Source: Sagittula salina (GTDB lineage: Bacteria > Pseudomonadota > Alphaproteobacteria > Rhodobacterales > Rhodobacteraceae). From it: a DNA stretch of 64,000 nt. The position numbers and the translations under genes were made by a program. The notes under the pieces are model-generated. The model had not been told where the DNA came from. It saw only the letters and a program-made list of their open reading frames with translations, and searched no databases. Positions 1 to 8,836 of the stretch are shown piece after piece. Where the stretch lies: assembly GCF_017813235.1 (NCBI RefSeq), contig NZ_JAGISH010000001.1:744001-808000 (forward strand), given 5' to 3'. Position 1 is the first letter of the stretch. Each line of letters begins with the position of its first letter.

Positions 1-1
1 C

Positions 2-976
2 GCCGCCCGCGTGGTCGAAAACCTGCCCGCCGACTGGTCCGTCCGTACCCTCGCCGGGCTTGAGGCGCTGTCGATGCTGGCTAACGGCACCGTCGCCGTC
101 ACCCCCGACCGCGTCACCGTGACCGGCCAGACCGGCAATGTGGAGGCCAACGCACAGATCGCCGCCCTGCTGGCCGGAAAGCTCGGCGAACAGGCAACCT
201 TCGACATCGACGTGACCTATATCGAACGCCTTGACCCCACGCTGGGCCTGCCCTCCCCGCAGGAATGCGAGCAACTGATCGTGGAAACTGTCGGCAGCCG
301 CAAGCTCAGCTTCGAACCCGGCTCAGCCACGCTCGATGGCTCAGCGCGCGACATTCTCAACGACCTCGCGGACCTTCTGAAGAAATGCGGTGACATCCCG
401 CTGGAGATCGGCGGCCACACCGACAGCCAGGGGCGCGAGTCGATGAACCAGCAGCTGTCGCAGAAGCGCGCGCAGGCCGTACTTGACGCGCTGCGCACCC
501 GTCTCGTGCCCGTCGCCAGCTACTCGGTGAAGGGTTACGGCGAAGAGCAGCCCATCGCCGAAAACGATACCGACGAAGGCCGCGAGGCCAACCGCCGCAT
601 CGAATTCAAGCTGATCGGCCCGCCCGCCGAGGCCGTCGTCGCCACGCAGGGTGCCGACGCGGGAAGCGCCGAGACCGCCAAGGAGGACGCCACGCCGGAA
701 GAAGCCGAAGACGACACTCCGAAAGACGGCGAAAAAGCACAGGACGAGGGCCAGAAGCAGGACGACAGCAAGGATCAGGAGGTCGGCACGGCAGAAGCCA
801 CCTCCGATGCCCCTGCGGAGGATACGACCGCAGAAGAGCCCGCGGTTGAGGCACCGCCGATGCAGGCCCCCGCCGCGACAGAGGCCGCCGCCGGTATCGG
901 TGCCGACAAGGCCGTGCCGGACGCAGCGGTGCGCGAACCAGATTTCAAGCCGGACACAACCGGCAACGACGGATAA
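2..976 (+). CDS. OmpA-family outer-membrane protein, 3' part (5' end outside window)
   Basis: The reading frame is open to the left edge, so the gene starts outside the window; the GTG at 11 is unlikely to be the true start. The visible 324 residues hold a region resembling BON-like repeats (about 1-90), then an OmpA C-terminal peptidoglycan-binding domain (about 100-205) with the family signatures GHTDSQG, YGEEQPIA and ANRRIEF. A long Glu/Asp/Ala-rich low-complexity tail (about 215-310) follows. The OmpA domain anchors envelope proteins to peptidoglycan without a covalent link. The acidic tail is an extra not found in the basic domain, and its role is unknown. The next gene starts 24 bp downstream on the same strand, so the two are probably co-transcribed. 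Confidence 0.85.
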   Translation, partial: AARVVENLPADWSVRTLAGLEALSMLANGTVAVTPDRVTVTGQTGNVEANAQIAALLAGKLGEQATFDIDVTYIERLDPTLGLPSPQECEQLIVETVGSRKLSFEPGSATLDGSARDILNDLADLLKKCGDIPLEIGGHTDSQGRESMNQQLSQKRAQAVLDALRTRLVPVASYSVKGYGEEQPIAENDTDEGREANRRIEFKLIGPPAEAVVATQGADAGSAETAKEDATPEEAEDDTPKDGEKAQDEGQKQDDSKDQEVGTAEATSDAPAEDTTAEEPAVEAPPMQAPAATEAAAGIGADKAVPDAAVREPDFKPDTTGNDG

Positions 977-1000
977 ACCGTCCGAGGGACAGAAAAAGAA

Positions 1001-1333
1001 ATGGACAGACCGCAGTTCATCATCACCACCGCGATCATTCTCTTCGTGGCGTTCAGCCTTGGCTGGTTCGCCCATTGGCTCATCCACCGCTTCAAACGCG
1101 TCAGTCAGGCCGACATGGACCAACTTGAGCGCATGAGTCAGGAGTTGCACGAGGCTGAAGAGACCCGCGACCAGGCGATCACCTATCTTCAGCAGCGGGA
1201 GGCGGAGCTGACCAACCAGCTTGCCCAGACGGAGGCAGAGCTTTCCGCCGCCATGGATGGGCTGCGCGAGGCGCGGCAAGAGGCCGAAGAAATGCGCGCC
1301 TACGCCGAACGTTTGCACAACGCGCAGGGCTGA
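1001..1333 (+). CDS. small single-pass membrane protein with coiled coil
   Basis: 110 residues. One hydrophobic segment at about residues 7-25 (FIITTAIILFVAFSLGWFA) is followed by a Glu/Gln/Arg-rich heptad-like region from about 40 to 105 that should form a coiled coil. The helix near the N-terminus looks like a membrane anchor with the coiled coil in the cytoplasm. I do not recognise a named family. It follows the OmpA-family gene by 24 bp, which suggests one transcription unit and an envelope role (inference). A purine-rich stretch precedes the ATG at 1001. Confidence 0.75.
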   Translation: MDRPQFIITTAIILFVAFSLGWFAHWLIHRFKRVSQADMDQLERMSQELHEAEETRDQAITYLQQREAELTNQLAQTEAELSAAMDGLREARQEAEEMRAYAERLHNAQG

Positions 1334-1649
1334 CCGCCCCGCCGTACTGGCTCCCCCCCCGCGCAGGCTTCGCCGCGCCAAACTGGACGCCGCGATGCGG
1401 CGCAAGGCCTACGCGCGGCCAAAGGTTATCGACCGGCCAGTTCATCCCTTCCGTCACTAAACCTCGGGAAAAGCTGGCGGCTCGCGACGCCTGACCACCG
1501 AGGCCGGCGCTCGCGCCACGCCTGGCTTACCTCCTGCCCCGCATATTCCCTCCCCAGAAGGTACCCGCCTTCATCCCCGCCACCGGAACCCTGTCCTTTT
1601 GGCCGCGTTGCCCGTAAGCAAGGCCAAGACAGACCAGACGGGAGCCCCC
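1334..1649. other. 316-bp intergenic region, nothing recognised
   Basis: GC-rich spacer between the coiled-coil gene and the HAD hydrolase gene. I saw no RNA gene, no repeat shared with the rest of the window and no convincing hairpin followed by a T-run. It should hold the promoter of the HAD gene, but no clear -35/-10 pair stands out. Confidence 0.5.
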
Positions 1650-2522
1650 ATGACCGACATCATCGACCGCCTCGCCGATATCTCCAGCCGTTACGAGGCG
1701 CTTTTCGTCGACCTCTGGGGCTGCGTGCACAACGGCGTCACCGCATATTCGTCTGCCGTGGAGGCGCTGCGCGAATACCGCTCCGGGGGCGGTCTCGTGG
1801 TGCTTGTCACCAATGCCCCGCGCTCCCGTCTCCACGTGGCAAAGCAATTGATAAAACTCAACGTGCCCGAGGATTGCCACGACGCCATCGCGACCTCCGG
1901 CGACTCCGCCCGCGCCGCGATGTTTCAGGGTGCGGTGGGGGCGAAGGTCTGGTTCATGGGCCAGCCATGGGATGAAACCTTTTTCGAGCCGCTGGCCCTC
2001 GTGGATGATCCGGTCGAAATCACCCGCACGCCGCTTGACCAGGCAGAGGGCATCGTCTGCTGCGGTCCCTTCGACCCGCTCGCGGATCCCGCGGTCAACC
2101 GTCCGGAGTTCCTCATTGCAAAGCAAAAGGGCCTGAAACTGCTCTGCGCCAACCCGGATATCGTCGTCGATCGCGGAGAAAGCCGAGAGTATTGTGCGGG
2201 TGCGCTGGCGCAGCTTTATTCCGAAATGGGCGGAGAGAGCCTCTATTTCGGCAAGCCACACCCTCCGATCTACGACCTCGCCCGCCGCCGGCTCGCGCAG
2301 GTCCGCCCCGGCATTCCCGACAGCGCCATCCTCGCCATCGGCGACGGCGCACATACGGACATTGACGGCGCCATGGGTGAGGATATCGATTCCCTTTTTA
2401 TCTCCGGGGGCCTCGCCCGAGAGGAAACCAAAACGTCGCATCAACCGGAACCGGAGGCGCTAAACGCCTATCTGAAAAAGGAAAACATCAACCCGACCTT
2501 CACCATCGGGCAATTGCGCTAA
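1650..2522 (+). CDS. TIGR01459 family HAD-type hydrolase
   Basis: 290 residues from the ATG at 1650; in-frame starts further upstream lack the family N-terminus. The HAD nucleophile region reads FVDLWGCVHNG (motif I, DxxG-like, with Asp about residue 20), motif II is LVTNAPRS, and the C-terminal magnesium-binding motif is AIGDGAHTDIDGA. The cap type and length fit the NagD/p-nitrophenyl phosphatase-like subfamily TIGR01459, which is common in alphaproteobacteria. A phosphatase activity on a small phospho-metabolite is expected from the family; the substrate is unknown. The gene stands between a 316-bp gap and a MaoC gene on the same strand. Confidence 0.85.
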   Translation: MTDIIDRLADISSRYEALFVDLWGCVHNGVTAYSSAVEALREYRSGGGLVVLVTNAPRSRLHVAKQLIKLNVPEDCHDAIATSGDSARAAMFQGAVGAKVWFMGQPWDETFFEPLALVDDPVEITRTPLDQAEGIVCCGPFDPLADPAVNRPEFLIAKQKGLKLLCANPDIVVDRGESREYCAGALAQLYSEMGGESLYFGKPHPPIYDLARRRLAQVRPGIPDSAILAIGDGAHTDIDGAMGEDIDSLFISGGLAREETKTSHQPEPEALNAYLKKENINPTFTIGQLR

Positions 2523-2556
2523 CGCATTTTGCACTTGCTTTCGCTGCATCCGCAAA

Positions 2557-2600
2557 GTAATAAAATTACGATACAGAGCGCCGTATGGCGATTTTATTAC
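2557..2600. repeat. 10-bp perfect inverted repeat upstream of the MaoC gene
   Basis: GTAATAAAAT (2557-2566) is exactly inverted as ATTTTATTAC (2591-2600), 24 bp apart. This AT-rich patch is conspicuous in GC-rich surroundings. It ends 25 bp before the chosen MaoC start, so it overlaps the promoter or 5' leader. It could be an operator for a dimeric repressor bound at two half-sites, or a stem-loop in the leader mRNA. Confidence 0.6.
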
Positions 2601-2625
2601 CGGACGGATGCCGATGGAGGGCGAG

Positions 2626-3069
2626 ATGTTGGACAACCTGCCGCGCGGAACGATCTGCATCGAGGACATCGAGATGGGCATGACCCGTTACCTGCGCAAA
2701 CAGGTGACGGATCAGGACATCGAGATGTTCGCGCAGGTGTCCACCGACCGCAATCCGGTGCATCTGGACGACGCTTACGCACAGGACACGATCTTCGAGG
2801 GGCGCATCGCGCACGGGATGCTCACCGCCGGGCTGATCTCGGCAGTGATCGGCGAACAGCTGCCCGGCCACGGCACCGTCTACCTCGGTCAGTCGCTGAA
2901 GTTCCTCGCCCCCGTCCGCCCCGGCGATACCGTTTATGCCGAAGTGAAGGTGATCGATATCGACATCGCCAAACGCCGGGTCACGCTGGAAACCCATTGC
3001 GCCGTGGATGGCAAGAAGGTCGTTATCGGCGAGGCAAAGGTGCTCGCGCCTTCGCGAAAGTTCGATTAA
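2626..3069 (+). CDS. MaoC-family hydratase (R-specific enoyl-CoA hydratase-like)
   Basis: 147 residues. The start at 2626 is chosen over ATGs at 2608 and 2614 because a GGAGGG Shine-Dalgarno sits just before it. The hydratase-2 motif is clear: an Asp/His dyad in DRNPVHLDDAYA (about residues 42-53), followed by FEGRIAHGMLTAGLIS. The family hydrates trans-2-enoyl-CoA to (R)-3-hydroxyacyl-CoA. Members of this size include PhaJ-type enzymes that feed polyhydroxyalkanoate synthesis from beta-oxidation. Whether this one is PhaJ or a broader MaoC dehydratase cannot be told without the missing neighbours. It is monocistronic, with its own AT-rich promoter region. Confidence 0.88.
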   Translation: MLDNLPRGTICIEDIEMGMTRYLRKQVTDQDIEMFAQVSTDRNPVHLDDAYAQDTIFEGRIAHGMLTAGLISAVIGEQLPGHGTVYLGQSLKFLAPVRPGDTVYAEVKVIDIDIAKRRVTLETHCAVDGKKVVIGEAKVLAPSRKFD

Positions 3070-3092
3070 TCACGGGGCAAACACGACAGCAC

Positions 3093-3115
3093 AAAGGCAC
3101 CTCCGGGCGCCTTTT
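3093..3115. terminator. weak hairpin between convergent genes
   Basis: AAAGGC (3093-3098) pairs with GCCTTT (3109-3114) around a 10-nt loop, and a short T-run completes it. It lies between the MaoC stop (3069) and the stop of the convergent FAD oxidoreductase (3121), a natural place for a terminator. The stem is short. Confidence 0.5.
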
Positions 3116-3120
3116 CGCGT

Positions 3121-4155
3121 TCAGAGGCATTTCTCCAGCTGAAACCCGTCCGGCACGGCATCGCGCCCCTCAAGCACGAGGTCGGCCATGACTTCCGCTA
3201 CCTTGGGTGCCATTCCGAAGCCGATCTTGAAACCGCCATTGGCGACGAAATGCCCGGCGCGTCCCGGCCATGCGCCCAAGACGGGCGCGCGCGACTTCGC
3301 CCGAGGCCGCACACCTGCCCAGCGTTCCACGACCTCTGCCGCCGCCAACGCAGGTAGCGCCGCCCGGGCCCGGGCAATCAGTGCCTCGCATTGCTCATCC
3401 ACGGAGTTTTCAGACAAGAATTCGCGCTCTGTCGTCGAACCGACTGCCACTGTGCCGTCCGCGTGCGGGACGATGTGCAGCCCTTCGACGAATAGTTGCG
3501 GTGCCTCACGGGCGTCGAACCGGAAGGCCGCCGATTGGCCCTTCACGCCGTCCCCGACCTTGGCGCCCAATGCGTCCGACAGATCACGCAGACCCCGCCA
3601 GCCGCAGGCCCAGACGACCGCGTCTTCGTCCTCCGCCTCCGGCACCACCTCCACGCCGCGCGACGCCAGGGCGGCGACCAGCGCAGCGCAGGCCCGGCGC
3701 GGGTGCATCCGGGCCGAGAGCGTGTCGCGGATCAGCCAGCCCGTCGGCGAGAGTGGCGCAAAGTCCCCGCCCGCCGGGATCACCTCCCACACGGCCTGTT
3801 CCTGCCAAAGCGTCGCCGCACTGTCGGCCCGTGCCCGCGCCAGTTCCAGGCCGCGCGCATCCATGACCGACTGCAGCCGCCCCGTGCGGCCGTATCCCGC
3901 CGGGACACCGCCTGCCGCCTCCACCCCCTGCCAGAAGTCCGCGGCCATCAGCAGGCTCTCCAGCTGGAAGGCCTTCTTCGGGTTCCAGTTCTCCGGCACG
4001 TGCGGGGCCAGCGCGCCGACGATGCCCCCTGACGATCCCGCCCCCGCGCCCAAGGGGTCCACAACGCGAACCTTTGCGCCGCGCGCGACCATGGCCCAGG
4101 CGATGGACAGACCGAATATGCCCGCCCCGCGGATCGTCACATCATAGCTTGCCAT
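3121..4155 (-). CDS. FAD-dependent oxidoreductase, DAO/MnmC(o)-like
   Basis: 344 residues. The N-terminal dinucleotide-binding motif is GAGIFGLSIAWAMVARG (about 10-26) with the acidic ribose-binding residue in VRVVDP. GSSGGIVGALAPHVPE follows (about 41-56), and the C-terminus has the ANGGFKIGFGMAP flavin motif of D-amino-acid/glycine oxidase-fold enzymes. The gene is divergent from mnmD with 47 bp between the starts. In many bacteria the same two activities form one bifunctional protein, MnmC, whose FAD domain removes the carboxymethyl group from cmnm5s2U34 in tRNA. The adjacency suggests this is the separate FAD half. A general amino-acid oxidase role is the alternative. Confidence 0.75.
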   Translation of the reverse strand: MASYDVTIRGAGIFGLSIAWAMVARGAKVRVVDPLGAGAGSSGGIVGALAPHVPENWNPKKAFQLESLLMAADFWQGVEAAGGVPAGYGRTGRLQSVMDARGLELARARADSAATLWQEQAVWEVIPAGGDFAPLSPTGWLIRDTLSARMHPRRACAALVAALASRGVEVVPEAEDEDAVVWACGWRGLRDLSDALGAKVGDGVKGQSAAFRFDAREAPQLFVEGLHIVPHADGTVAVGSTTEREFLSENSVDEQCEALIARARAALPALAAAEVVERWAGVRPRAKSRAPVLGAWPGRAGHFVANGGFKIGFGMAPKVAEVMADLVLEGRDAVPDGFQLEKCL

Positions 4156-4202
4156 TGCCTGCCCCTCGCGTCATCTCTCGGGCATCTCTAAGGAATTTCC
4201 CC

Positions 4203-4883
4203 ATGCCCGACCAGAGCCCCCTGCTCGACTGGCGCGACGACATCCCCGTTTCGACCCGCTTCGACGACCCTTATTATTCACTCGACAACGGACTGGCGGA
4301 GACGAGGCATACCTTCCTCGCCGGCAACGCGCTGCCGGAGCGGTTCCACGATGGTTTCCATATCGCCGAACTGGGGTTCGGCACCGGTCTGAACCTCCTG
4401 GCCGCGCTACTTCTCTGGCGTGCCAGCGGACAGGCAGGGCGGCTGATCTACACCACCTTCGAGCTTTACCCGCTGAGTGGTACAGAGATGGTCCGGGCGC
4501 AGGCACGCTTCGCGGACCTCGCAGGCATCGCAGCGGAACTCGCTCCTTACTGGCACAAGAACATCCGGGTTTTCACCCTTCCCGATCTCTCCTTTACCAT
4601 GATCAACGGCGACGCACGGCAGACCGTGCCCGCGTGGGAGGCGCAGGCCGACGCGTGGTTCCTCGATGGATTCGCCCCGGCGAAGAACCCCGAACTCTGG
4701 GCGCCCGATCTCATGCAGGCGGTGCACGACCATAGCGCGGAGAGGGGCACGCTCGCCACCTATACCGCGGCAGGCCACGTGCGCCGCGCATTGGCAGAAG
4801 CCGGGTTCGCTGTCACGCGCCAGCCCGGCTATGGCCGCAAGCGCCACATGACAACCGCCCGAAAAGCATCTGCGGAAGACTGA
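4203..4883 (+). CDS. mnmD: tRNA 5-methylaminomethyl-2-thiouridine methyltransferase domain protein MnmD
   Basis: 226 residues, starting at an ATG at 4203 with AGGAA upstream. The SAM-binding motif is LGFGTGLNLLAALLLW (about 58-73). The family motif FLDGFAPAKNPELW (about 157-170) is the hallmark of DUF752/MnmC methyltransferase domains. The protein transfers a methyl group from SAM to nm5s2U at the tRNA wobble position, the last step of mnm5s2U34 synthesis. It stands alone, without the C-terminal FAD domain seen in bifunctional MnmC, and a matching FAD enzyme is divergently encoded next door. The DMT transporter gene starts 1 bp after its stop. Confidence 0.88.
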   Translation: MPDQSPLLDWRDDIPVSTRFDDPYYSLDNGLAETRHTFLAGNALPERFHDGFHIAELGFGTGLNLLAALLLWRASGQAGRLIYTTFELYPLSGTEMVRAQARFADLAGIAAELAPYWHKNIRVFTLPDLSFTMINGDARQTVPAWEAQADAWFLDGFAPAKNPELWAPDLMQAVHDHSAERGTLATYTAAGHVRRALAEAGFAVTRQPGYGRKRHMTTARKASAED

Positions 4884-4884
4884 C

Positions 4885-5775
4885 ATGACCGAACAGAACA
4901 CCCGCCTCGGCATCTGGCTCATGGTGGTGACGACCTTTGTCTTTGCCATGCAGGACGGGCTCTCGCGGCATCTGGCCAGCGAGTACAACACAATGATGGT
5001 GGTGATGATCCGCTACTGGTTCTTCGCCCTCTTCGTCATGACCATCGCCGCCCGTCAGTCGGGCGGGCTGAAGCGTGCCATGCGCAGCGGCCACCCGGTG
5101 GTGCAGTGTTTTCGCGGTGCGCTGCTGGTGGTCGAAATCAACGTCATGGTGCTGGCATTCGTCTACCTCGGGCTGGTCGAAAGCCATGCCGTCTTTGCCG
5201 CCTACCCGTTGCTGGTGGCGGCACTCTCCGGCCCGGTTCTGGGCGAGCAGGTCGGCTGGCGGCGATGGACGGCGATCGGCGTGGGCTTTGTCGGCGTCAT
5301 CATTATCCTGCAACCCTCGGGCGGGGTCTTTTCCCCCTATGCCGTGATCCCGCTCTGCGCCGCGCTGATGTTCGCGCTTTATGCACTGCTGACCCGCTAC
5401 GTGGCCCGCACCGACAGCGCCGCGACGTCGTTCTTCTACACCGGCACCGCCGGGGCCGTGGTCGCCACGCTGATCGGGGCCTGGTACTGGCAGCCGATGA
5501 CCGCGCCGGACTGGGCCTGGATGGCGCTGCTGTGCCTGACCGGCGTGTCGGGGCATTATCTGATGATCCGCGCCTACGAAGTGGCTGAGGCCAGCGCCGT
5601 GCAGCCCTTTGCCTACCTGCAGCTGGTTTTCGCCTCGACACTTGGGCTGGTGGTCTTTGGCGAGACACTCCGACTCAATGTCATCACCGGCGCGGGGCTG
5701 ATCGTGGCAGCAGGGCTTTTCACTCTCTGGCGGGCACGGGTGCGTGAGAAACGGGAAAAGCGCCGCAACCCCTAG
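4885..5775 (+). CDS. DMT-family (EamA) transporter
   Basis: 296 residues forming about ten hydrophobic helices, in two EamA repeats. The first repeat ends near QVGWRRWTAIGVGFVGVIIIL and the second near TLRLNVITGAGLIVAAGLFTLW. The C-terminus is strongly basic (RVREKREKRR), as is usual for the cytoplasmic end. Members of the drug/metabolite superfamily export amino acids, nucleotides or other small metabolites; the substrate is not predictable here. The start lies 1 bp after mnmD, so translation is probably coupled. Its 3' end overlaps the convergent lytic transglycosylase gene by 4 bp. Confidence 0.88.
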   Translation: MTEQNTRLGIWLMVVTTFVFAMQDGLSRHLASEYNTMMVVMIRYWFFALFVMTIAARQSGGLKRAMRSGHPVVQCFRGALLVVEINVMVLAFVYLGLVESHAVFAAYPLLVAALSGPVLGEQVGWRRWTAIGVGFVGVIIILQPSGGVFSPYAVIPLCAALMFALYALLTRYVARTDSAATSFFYTGTAGAVVATLIGAWYWQPMTAPDWAWMALLCLTGVSGHYLMIRAYEVAEASAVQPFAYLQLVFASTLGLVVFGETLRLNVITGAGLIVAAGLFTLWRARVREKREKRRNP

Positions 5776-7778
5776 CGCACGGCCTGCATGGTTTTGCCCA
5801 CCAGCTCCTGCGAAAAGGGAACCGGCAGCGGGTCCTTGCCCAGCCGCGCGCGGTAAACCGGCAGGCTCTCGGTCACCCGCATGACGTAATTGCGGGTCTC
5901 GTCAAAGGGGATCATCTCGATCCAGTCAACCACGTCGATCGCGCCCTTTCGCGGGTCGCCCAGTTCCTGCATCCAGCGGTCCGGGCGTGACGGCCCGGCG
6001 TTGTAGGCGGCAGCCATCATTACCGGGTTGCCGTCGTAGCGGTCGGCCAGCCCGGCAAGGTAGTTCGATCCGAGCGTCGCGTTGTAGGCAGGGTCCTCCA
6101 GCAGCCGGTCGGCGTCGTAATCGACCGCCAGTGCAGAGGCGACTTCGCGCGCAGTGCCCGGCATCAGTTGCATGAACCCGCGCGCCCCCGCGCCAGAGAT
6201 TACCTTCGGGTCGAACTCCGATTCGCGGCGCGCGATCGCGAGAACCAACTCTTTGGGAACGGGGTACTCCGTCGCCACGACCTCCGGATGCAGCGCGTAA
6301 TAGGGCCCCGGCAACTCGATGCCGAACTGCGCGGCGCGCTTGCCCAGCATGACCTCGATATGGGGGCGCTTCATCTCTGCCAGCATGGCACCAAGCTGGC
6401 CCATGCCGTCACGATCAAGGCTTTCGCCCAGATGCGTCATGAAGCGTTCGCCAAGGTCGACTTCTCCCGCTGCCAGCAGCAGCACGGCTGCCTGAAATAC
6501 GCTGGATTTGGTAAAGGCCGCCTGCCGCCAGTCCGTGAAACTTTCTTCCCCCGCCAGCGTCGCGTTCAGTGGAAGCCCGCCGCGCTCCGCCGCGAGCAGC
6601 CCGTAGAACGACGTCTGGAACTGCGCGCCGTGCTTGTAGGCGTCCTTTGCCCCGATGGTGTCGCCAGTGGCCTCCAGCGCGCGTCCAAGCCAGTAGCCCG
6701 CGCGCCCGACGGAGATCGGCGTCCAGACTGCCTCCCTGAAGTTGCCGAAGTGCCGCACGGCGAGGTCGGGCCGGTCGAGAAACCGGAAGGCGAGATAGCC
6801 GGAAATCCATTCCAGTTCGGCGTAGTCCGACCCATCGACAAGAAAATGGCGCGAGGCGATCTCATAGGCTTCGCCATACTGCCCGGCCTGCATCCGTTCG
6901 CGTGCGAGGTCGCGCCGGCCACGTGCCCAGGCCCATGGTTCGCCCAGTTTTTGCAGGCTGACCGAGCGTTCCTTCAGCAGCGCCACGGCATCCTCGCTGC
7001 GACGTTTCTTCACCCGCCAGAGGAACCGTTCGAAGGCAAGCCCCGCGTCGTCCTGCAGCTTTTCGGGCACCTTTGCGATAAGCGCGTCCACGTTGCCCGC
7101 GCCGGTGCGCAGGCCGAGCCGCGCCTCTGCCAGCGCCTTCCAGCCGTCGTCCACGTAGGGGATCATCGCGCCCGCGTTCTGTGCCCACCCCTTCCACAGC
7201 GCCATGTCCAGTCGCGCCACATGGTGCGGGCCCAGCAGATCCCCCCAGGACTCGAGGAACGCCCGCCGTTCGTCACCTGTCAGCGACAGCGTGCGCCATG
7301 CCAGCACGATGTCCGCCTGCGCCAGGCCCAGATCACCGTCCGCCATATGCACACGCGCCAGCGCCAGCGCGCCCGCTCCGCTCTGCGGCTGGGTCTCCGA
7401 AAAGAAGTGCCGCACCTCCGCCTCCGTCGCGCCATCGGCGATCACCGGCTCGGATTTCTCGCGAAGATACTCCATCCCCGGCCAGTCCGGGTGGCGTGAC
7501 AGAAAGTCCATGACCTCGGCCGCGTCGCCCCGGCCCGCGCGCAGAGCGTGCCATTCGATGATATCGACGGCGATCTGTCCGTCACCGCGAGCGTCGATCT
7601 TGGCTGCCGCCCAGTTGCCTTCGCGCATGTAGGCCATGGCCTTTGCCAGCGCCTGCCCGGCCTGCTGACCGGTTTGCTGGCCCTGCCCTCCGGTCTGCGC
7701 CCCGGCCGGCGCGGGCAACAGCGCACCGGCGCAAAGGCTGGTGCCGATTAACAGCAATACGGCAAGAACGCGCGACAT
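5772..7778 (-). CDS. soluble lytic murein transglycosylase
   Basis: 668 residues. A signal peptide (about 1-27, ending PAPAGAQ) exports it to the periplasm. A long alpha-superhelical U/L region follows (about 50-480), then an SLT domain (about 500-640). The catalytic Glu is in [19 protein letters not shown], followed by FMQLMPGTA, and AAYNAG appears near the end. It cleaves the MurNAc-GlcNAc bond of peptidoglycan with 1,6-anhydro ring formation. The length matches Slt70. The gene is divergent from dapA, so a cell-wall enzyme sits next to a gene for a peptidoglycan precursor pathway. Confidence 0.93.
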   Translation of the reverse strand: MSRVLAVLLLIGTSLCAGALLPAPAGAQTGGQGQQTGQQAGQALAKAMAYMREGNWAAAKIDARGDGQIAVDIIEWHALRAGRGDAAEVMDFLSRHPDWPGMEYLREKSEPVIADGATEAEVRHFFSETQPQSGAGALALARVHMADGDLGLAQADIVLAWRTLSLTGDERRAFLESWGDLLGPHHVARLDMALWKGWAQNAGAMIPYVDDGWKALAEARLGLRTGAGNVDALIAKVPEKLQDDAGLAFERFLWRVKKRRSEDAVALLKERSVSLQKLGEPWAWARGRRDLARERMQAGQYGEAYEIASRHFLVDGSDYAELEWISGYLAFRFLDRPDLAVRHFGNFREAVWTPISVGRAGYWLGRALEATGDTIGAKDAYKHGAQFQTSFYGLLAAERGGLPLNATLAGEESFTDWRQAAFTKSSVFQAAVLLLAAGEVDLGERFMTHLGESLDRDGMGQLGAMLAEMKRPHIEVMLGKRAAQFGIELPGPYYALHPEVVATEYPVPKELVLAIARRESEFDPKVISGAGARGFMQLMPGTAREVASALAVDYDADRLLEDPAYNATLGSNYLAGLADRYDGNPVMMAAAYNAGPSRPDRWMQELGDPRKGAIDVVDWIEMIPFDETRNYVMRVTESLPVYRARLGKDPLPVPFSQELVGKTMQAVR

Positions 7779-7923
7779 CGGCTTGCATTTCTCCGGTGAA
7801 GGATTGATAGACCCACCTCGGAGGATATCGCCCGAACCCCTGTCTTCAACTCACATTCCCGCAGGGTCGGCGGAAATCCTCCCAGACGTGCAAGAGCCCG
7901 AAACCACAGCAAAGGAGCGTGAA

Positions 7924-8799
7924 ATGTTCAAGGGATCGATGCCTGCCCTGGTCACGCCGTTCAAGGACGGCGCGGTGGATTTCGCCACGCTCAAACAACT
8001 GGTGGACTGGCACGTTGAGCAGGGCACCCACGGGCTCGTGCCGGTCGGTACCACGGGCGAAAGCCCGACCCTGACCCACTCGGAGCACGAGCAGGTCATC
8101 GAGGCCGTTGTCGAGGCCGCCGCCGGTCGCATCCCGGTGATCGCGGGCGCGGGGTCGAACAATACAGACGAGGCGATCCGCTTTGCCGTACACGCAAAGA
8201 ACGTCGGCGCCGATGGCGTGCTGATCGTGACGCCCTACTATAACAAGCCGACACAGGCAGGCATGATCGCGCACTTCAAGGCGATCCACGACGCGGCACA
8301 GTTGCCCATCATCATCTACAACATCCCCGGCCGATCCGCTGTGGATTTGTCCCCCGCCACCATGGGTGAACTGGCAAAGCTGCCGCATATCGTCGGTGTG
8401 AAGGATGCGACAGGCGACCTCGCCCGAGTAAACGCCACGCGGATCACCTGTGGCAAGGCTTTCATCCAGCTTTCGGGCGAGGACGGCACCGCGCATGGCT
8501 TCAACGCGCAGGGCGGCGTCGGCATGATCTCGGTCACCGCGAACGTCGCGCCCGCGCTCTGCGCCCAGATGCAGGAGGCCTGCCTTGCTGGTGACTATGC
8601 CAAGGCCCTGGACCTGCAGGACCGGCTGATGCCGCTGCACCAGGCGATCTTTGTGGAGCCGGGCCTGTGCGGCGTGAAATACGCCATGTCGAAGCTGGGG
8701 CTTTGCGAGAACTCCGTGCGCCTGCCGCTGGTCACCGTGACCGAACCGGTGCAGGAGAAGATCGACGCCGGCCTCCGACATGCGGGCCTCATGAACTGA
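7924..8799 (+). CDS. dapA: 4-hydroxy-tetrahydrodipicolinate synthase
   Basis: 291 residues from the ATG at 7924, with AAGGAG upstream; in-frame codons further 5' do not belong to the family. It condenses pyruvate with aspartate semialdehyde, the first committed step of the lysine/diaminopimelate pathway. Diagnostic sequences are [14 protein letters not shown] (phosphate-binding region, about 36-49), YYNKPTQ with the proton-relay Tyr (about 108-114), and the Schiff-base Lys in VGVKDATGD (about 160-168). dapB, a later step, is 14 kb downstream. A strong terminator follows, and its T-tract has been invaded by two transposable elements. Confidence 0.96.
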   Translation: MFKGSMPALVTPFKDGAVDFATLKQLVDWHVEQGTHGLVPVGTTGESPTLTHSEHEQVIEAVVEAAAGRIPVIAGAGSNNTDEAIRFAVHAKNVGADGVLIVTPYYNKPTQAGMIAHFKAIHDAAQLPIIIYNIPGRSAVDLSPATMGELAKLPHIVGVKDATGDLARVNATRITCGKAFIQLSGEDGTAHGFNAQGGVGMISVTANVAPALCAQMQEACLAGDYAKALDLQDRLMPLHQAIFVEPGLCGVKYAMSKLGLCENSVRLPLVTVTEPVQEKIDAGLRHAGLMN

Positions 8800-8808
8800 A
8801 AGACGAGA

Positions 8809-8836
8809 GGGCCGGGTCGACCGGCCCTTTTCTTTT
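8809..8836 (+). terminator. dapA intrinsic terminator
   Basis: The perfect 7-bp stem GGGCCGG (8809-8815)/CCGGCCC (8821-8827) with a 5-nt loop is followed by TTTTCTTTT. The last eight bases of the T-tract (8829-8836) directly abut the left inverted repeat of a transposable element. Confidence 0.9.
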
